DNA of 64,000 nucleotides from an uncultured Caulobacterales bacterium (GTDB lineage Bacteria; Pseudomonadota; Alphaproteobacteria; Caulobacterales; Caulobacteraceae), in the NCBI GenBank assembly GCA_903858185.1, contig CAIOHT010000132.1, forward strand, positions 48,898 to 112,897, written 5' to 3'. The notes under the pieces were generated by a model, which did not search any database, had not been told where the DNA came from, and saw only the letters and a list, made by a program, of their open reading frames with translations. Shown one piece after another: positions 62,360 through 64,000 of the stretch (the stretch's first letter is position 1; every line of letters starts with the position of its first letter). Position numbers and translations under genes: made by a program.

Positions 62360-62411
62360 GGTTCTCAAGTCCTGTTTGGTAAAGGTTGGAGGAGGTTTCT
62401 GGGGCTAGGCC

Positions 62412-63197
62412 TTAGTGGCCTTCACCCAGATTGACCACATCATTCAGATAGATGCAGGTCAGAACTGCGAAGACGAAGGCCTGAAGGAAGGCCACGAGGA
62501 ATTCGAGGGCGGTCAGGCCGACCACCATGCTCATCGAGAGCGCGGCGCCCGGAATGCCGAGAAGGCCGAGCCCGCCGCCGGCGGCCATGGCGCCCAGGGT
62601 CACAACGAAGCCGGCGAACACCTTCAGGGCCACGTGGCCGCCCAGCATGTTGCCAAACAGACGAAGGGCCAGGGTGATCGGACGCAGCATGAAGGAGAAC
62701 AGCTCGATCAGGCCGACGACGGGCCGCATCACGAGCGGAGCGCCCATAGGCCAGAAGAGCAGGAAGAACTTCAGGCCGTTCTTGGCGAAGCCGATGACCA
62801 GCACCAGTCCGAAGGTGACCAGCGCCAGGGTCGCGGTGACGGCCAGCTGCGAGGTCGCCGTGAACGACAGGGCCATGCCCAGGAGATTCATGCCGAGAAT
62901 CAGCAGGAAGATCGTGAACACGAACGGGAAATACTTGCGGCCGTCGTGGCCGATGATCGAGTCGGTGAGGTTGTCGATCATGCCGAACAGCGTCTCGCCG
63001 ACGGTCTGCAACCGGCCGGGAACGACCTGGGCGTTCGAGGTGACCAGGGTCAGGAACAGCACGACCAGGCCGAACGCGATCGTCATCGCGATATGCGAGT
63101 TGGTGATCGCAAGATCGACGAGGCCAACACCCGGGAGCGTGACATCAGGAAAGTCGACGACTTTCACGATCTGGAACTGATGAATCGGATCGGCCAT
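62412..63197 (-). CDS. atpB: ATP synthase F0 subunit a
   Basis: 261 residues. The functional Arg is in MLRPITLALRLFGNMLGGHVALKVFAGFV. The C-terminal helix GLTALEFLVAFLQAFVFAVLTCIYLNDVVNLGEGH is canonical. With the c-ring it forms the proton path. The N-terminus DPIHQFQIVKVVDFPDVTLPGVGLVDLAITNSHIAMTIAFG is typical of alphaproteobacteria. Confidence 0.97.
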   Translation of the reverse strand: MADPIHQFQIVKVVDFPDVTLPGVGLVDLAITNSHIAMTIAFGLVVLFLTLVTSNAQVVPGRLQTVGETLFGMIDNLTDSIIGHDGRKYFPFVFTIFLLILGMNLLGMALSFTATSQLAVTATLALVTFGLVLVIGFAKNGLKFFLLFWPMGAPLVMRPVVGLIELFSFMLRPITLALRLFGNMLGGHVALKVFAGFVVTLGAMAAGGGLGLLGIPGAALSMSMVVGLTALEFLVAFLQAFVFAVLTCIYLNDVVNLGEGH

Positions 63198-63212
63198 CGG
63201 GCCTATCGCTCC

Positions 63213-63563
63213 CTAGTCTTCCCTGGCCTCGGAGGCCGCGCTGCGCGCCGCCTCTTCCGCCTTCGCCTGCGCCATCAGCCGGTTGGCTGTGCGACGCGCC
63301 ATGAACAACGACAACGCGAAGCCCGCCAGGACCCCGCCGATCAACCCCCAGGGCGCCGTCCCGACCAACCGGTCGAGGATTGCGCCCGCCGCGATTCCGA
63401 CCAGCACGCCCCCCAGCAGCTCCGCAAGAATGCGGTAGGCCTGGCTCGTGGCCGACGCCTCGCCGGCAGGCGAGGCAGGGCGAGCCGTACTGGCCTGCAG
63501 CGCTCTTGCCCGTGCGTCGAGGCTGCGGAGCGCCTCTTCGCGCGAGTCGACGGCCTTGGGCAT
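63213..63563 (-). CDS. atpI: AtpI/AtpZ-type F0F1 assembly protein
   Basis: 116 residues. A charged N-terminus (PKAVDSREEALRSLDARARALQAS) precedes two helices, AYRILAELLGGVLVGIAAGAILDRLVG and PWGLIGGVLAGFALSLFMA, and an Arg/Lys/Glu-rich end. AtpI/AtpZ proteins help c-ring assembly or Mg2+/Ca2+ uptake for the synthase. First gene of the operon, 15 bp before atpB. A terminator-like hairpin lies in its leader. Confidence 0.9.
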   Translation of the reverse strand: MPKAVDSREEALRSLDARARALQASTARPASPAGEASATSQAYRILAELLGGVLVGIAAGAILDRLVGTAPWGLIGGVLAGFALSLFMARRTANRLMAQAKAEEAARSAASEARED

Positions 63564-63580
63564 GGGGTCGGTCAGGTCCG

Positions 63581-63605
63581 AAAAAAGCTCCGGGGAAATC
63601 CCCGG
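63581..63605 (-). terminator. Terminator-like hairpin in the atp operon leader
   Basis: On the minus strand, CCGGGG-ATTT-CCCCGG, then AGC, then six T (63586-63581), 18 bp before the atpI ATG and about 17-40 nt after the predicted transcription start. It may act as an attenuator or may stop transcription entering from the upstream gene. Confidence 0.7.
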
Positions 63606-63628
63606 GGCCCGGCTTGATCGCGGCGGAA

Positions 63629-63655
63629 CCTATAGGCCTCGCTGCGGTGCGTCAA
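63629..63655 (-). promoter_or_regulatory. Probable atp operon promoter
   Basis: TTGACGC (-35, 63655-63649), 12 bp, CCTATAGG (-10 region, 63636-63629). This agrees with the Caulobacter sigma-73 consensus TTGACGS-N10-14-GCTANAWC. Predicted start near 63622. Confidence 0.55.
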
Positions 63656-63709
63656 GGTTGGGTGAAATGCGCCCAAACCCTTGATTCAAAGGGATTTCTC
63701 ATAGGCAAA

Positions 63710-63733
63710 GGCCCCGGTGTTTCCACCGGGGCC
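63710..63733 (-). terminator. Terminator of the OmpA-family gene
   Basis: Perfect 10-bp stem GGCCCCGGTG / CACCGGGGCC with a four-base loop, 36 bp after the stop codon on the minus strand, followed by TTTGCC. Confidence 0.75.
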
Positions 63734-63768
63734 CCGCTTTGGTTCAGCTTTACGCCGAAGATGCCGGA

Positions 63769-64000
63769 TCAGAAGTTGATCTGGATCGTCGAACGACGGT
63801 TCAGCGGTTCCTTCACACCATCGCCCGTGGCGACGGCGAGTTCGGCTTCACCCTTCCAGTCAACGGCCAGCGTACCGGCCGCGACGCCCAGGCCCACCAG
63901 CGCATCGGCGACGGCCTTGGCGCGGCGTTCCGACAGGCGGACGTTGTAGGCGGGCGAACCCGAGGAGTCGGTGTGACCCACGACGACGACGCGGGTCGCG
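63769..64000 (-). CDS. OmpA-family C-terminal domain (5' partial)
   Basis: The last 77 or so residues of an outer-membrane protein entering from the right edge: ATRVVVVGHTDSSGSPAYNVRLSERRAKAVADALVGLGV, then NRRSTIQINF at the end. GHTDSSGS...N..LS..RA is the peptidoglycan-binding OmpA motif (Asp and Arg bind diaminopimelate). The protein should link the outer membrane to the cell wall. Whether the N-terminal part is a beta-barrel or a lipoprotein cannot be seen. Confidence 0.92.
   Translation of the reverse strand, partial: ATRVVVVGHTDSSGSPAYNVRLSERRAKAVADALVGLGVAAGTLAVDWKGEAELAVATGDGVKEPLNRRSTIQINF

Overview
The window is about 64 kb of high-GC alphaproteobacterial chromosome. It is most likely from the Caulobacteraceae (Caulobacter, Phenylobacterium or Brevundimonas type), though the genus cannot be fixed from sequence alone. 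Support comes from a CpdR-type response regulator with Asp51 and an FITGF block, a split atpI-B-E-b'-b F0 operon, an ispH-thrB-rnhA cluster, gcvT-H-PA-PB under a tandem glycine riboswitch, an ethylmalonyl-CoA pathway locus, DUF6481/DUF6491/TIGR02301 proteins, and promoters resembling the Caulobacter sigma-73 and EcfG consensus. Almost all of it looks like ordinary chromosome. The mobile DNA I see is degraded.

Layout. 1-9 kb: the end of mnmC, a secreted DUF6491 protein, a type I secretion ABC/HlyD pair, a LuxR-type regulator with small downstream genes in an odd frame arrangement, two enoyl-CoA hydratases, a YbjN protein, and a decayed copy of an enoyl-CoA hydratase 3' end. 9-20 kb: tRNA-Val(GAC), cpdR, N-formylglutamate amidohydrolase, an S41 peptidase, a probable small RNA resembling alpha-r8/MmgR, typA followed by a decayed copy of its own 3' end, an erythromycin-esterase-like protein, and a DEAD-box helicase with a long leader. 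20-29 kb: small enzymes, an aminotransferase, a FitAB-type toxin-antitoxin pair, an ArsR regulator with a long operator palindrome, an SDR, an alpha-L-fucosidase, an extensin-family protein, and an MFS carrier. 29-34 kb: ethylmalonyl-CoA mutase, an enoyl-CoA hydratase-like gene and crotonyl-CoA carboxylase/reductase, which form the core of acetyl-CoA assimilation by the ethylmalonyl-CoA pathway.

34-37.4 kb is the most accessory-looking part. An IS5-family transposase relic and two same-orientation IS6-family relics surround a secreted DUF900 alpha/beta hydrolase. 37-46 kb: an AAHS-type MFS carrier, a beta-lactamase-fold serine hydrolase, an M20 peptidase, a Rieske oxygenase overlapping a globin, TIGR02301, SPFH/NfeD, and MarR with a Tat-exported nitroreductase-like protein. 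46-55 kb: rnhA-thrB-ispH, argS, a HicB/HicA pair, a zinc metalloprotease, and a TonB-like protein. 55-60 kb: the glycine riboswitch and glycine cleavage operon. 60-64 kb: an EcfG-type promoter with a small membrane protein, a paired palindromic repeat, the F0 ATP synthase operon with a terminator-like hairpin in its leader, and the C-terminus of an OmpA-family protein.

The observation most worth following is the minus-strand small RNA locus at 12186-12406. It has an exact UUUCCUCCCU motif and an intrinsic terminator. A good promoter carries a PhaR-like palindrome exactly in its spacer, and a second perfect copy of that palindrome lies about 110 bp upstream. It would link a carbon-storage regulator to a small RNA. 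Other points of interest are the LuxR/nested-gene/membrane-segment locus at 4086-4856, the two 3'-end gene relics, and the atp leader hairpin.
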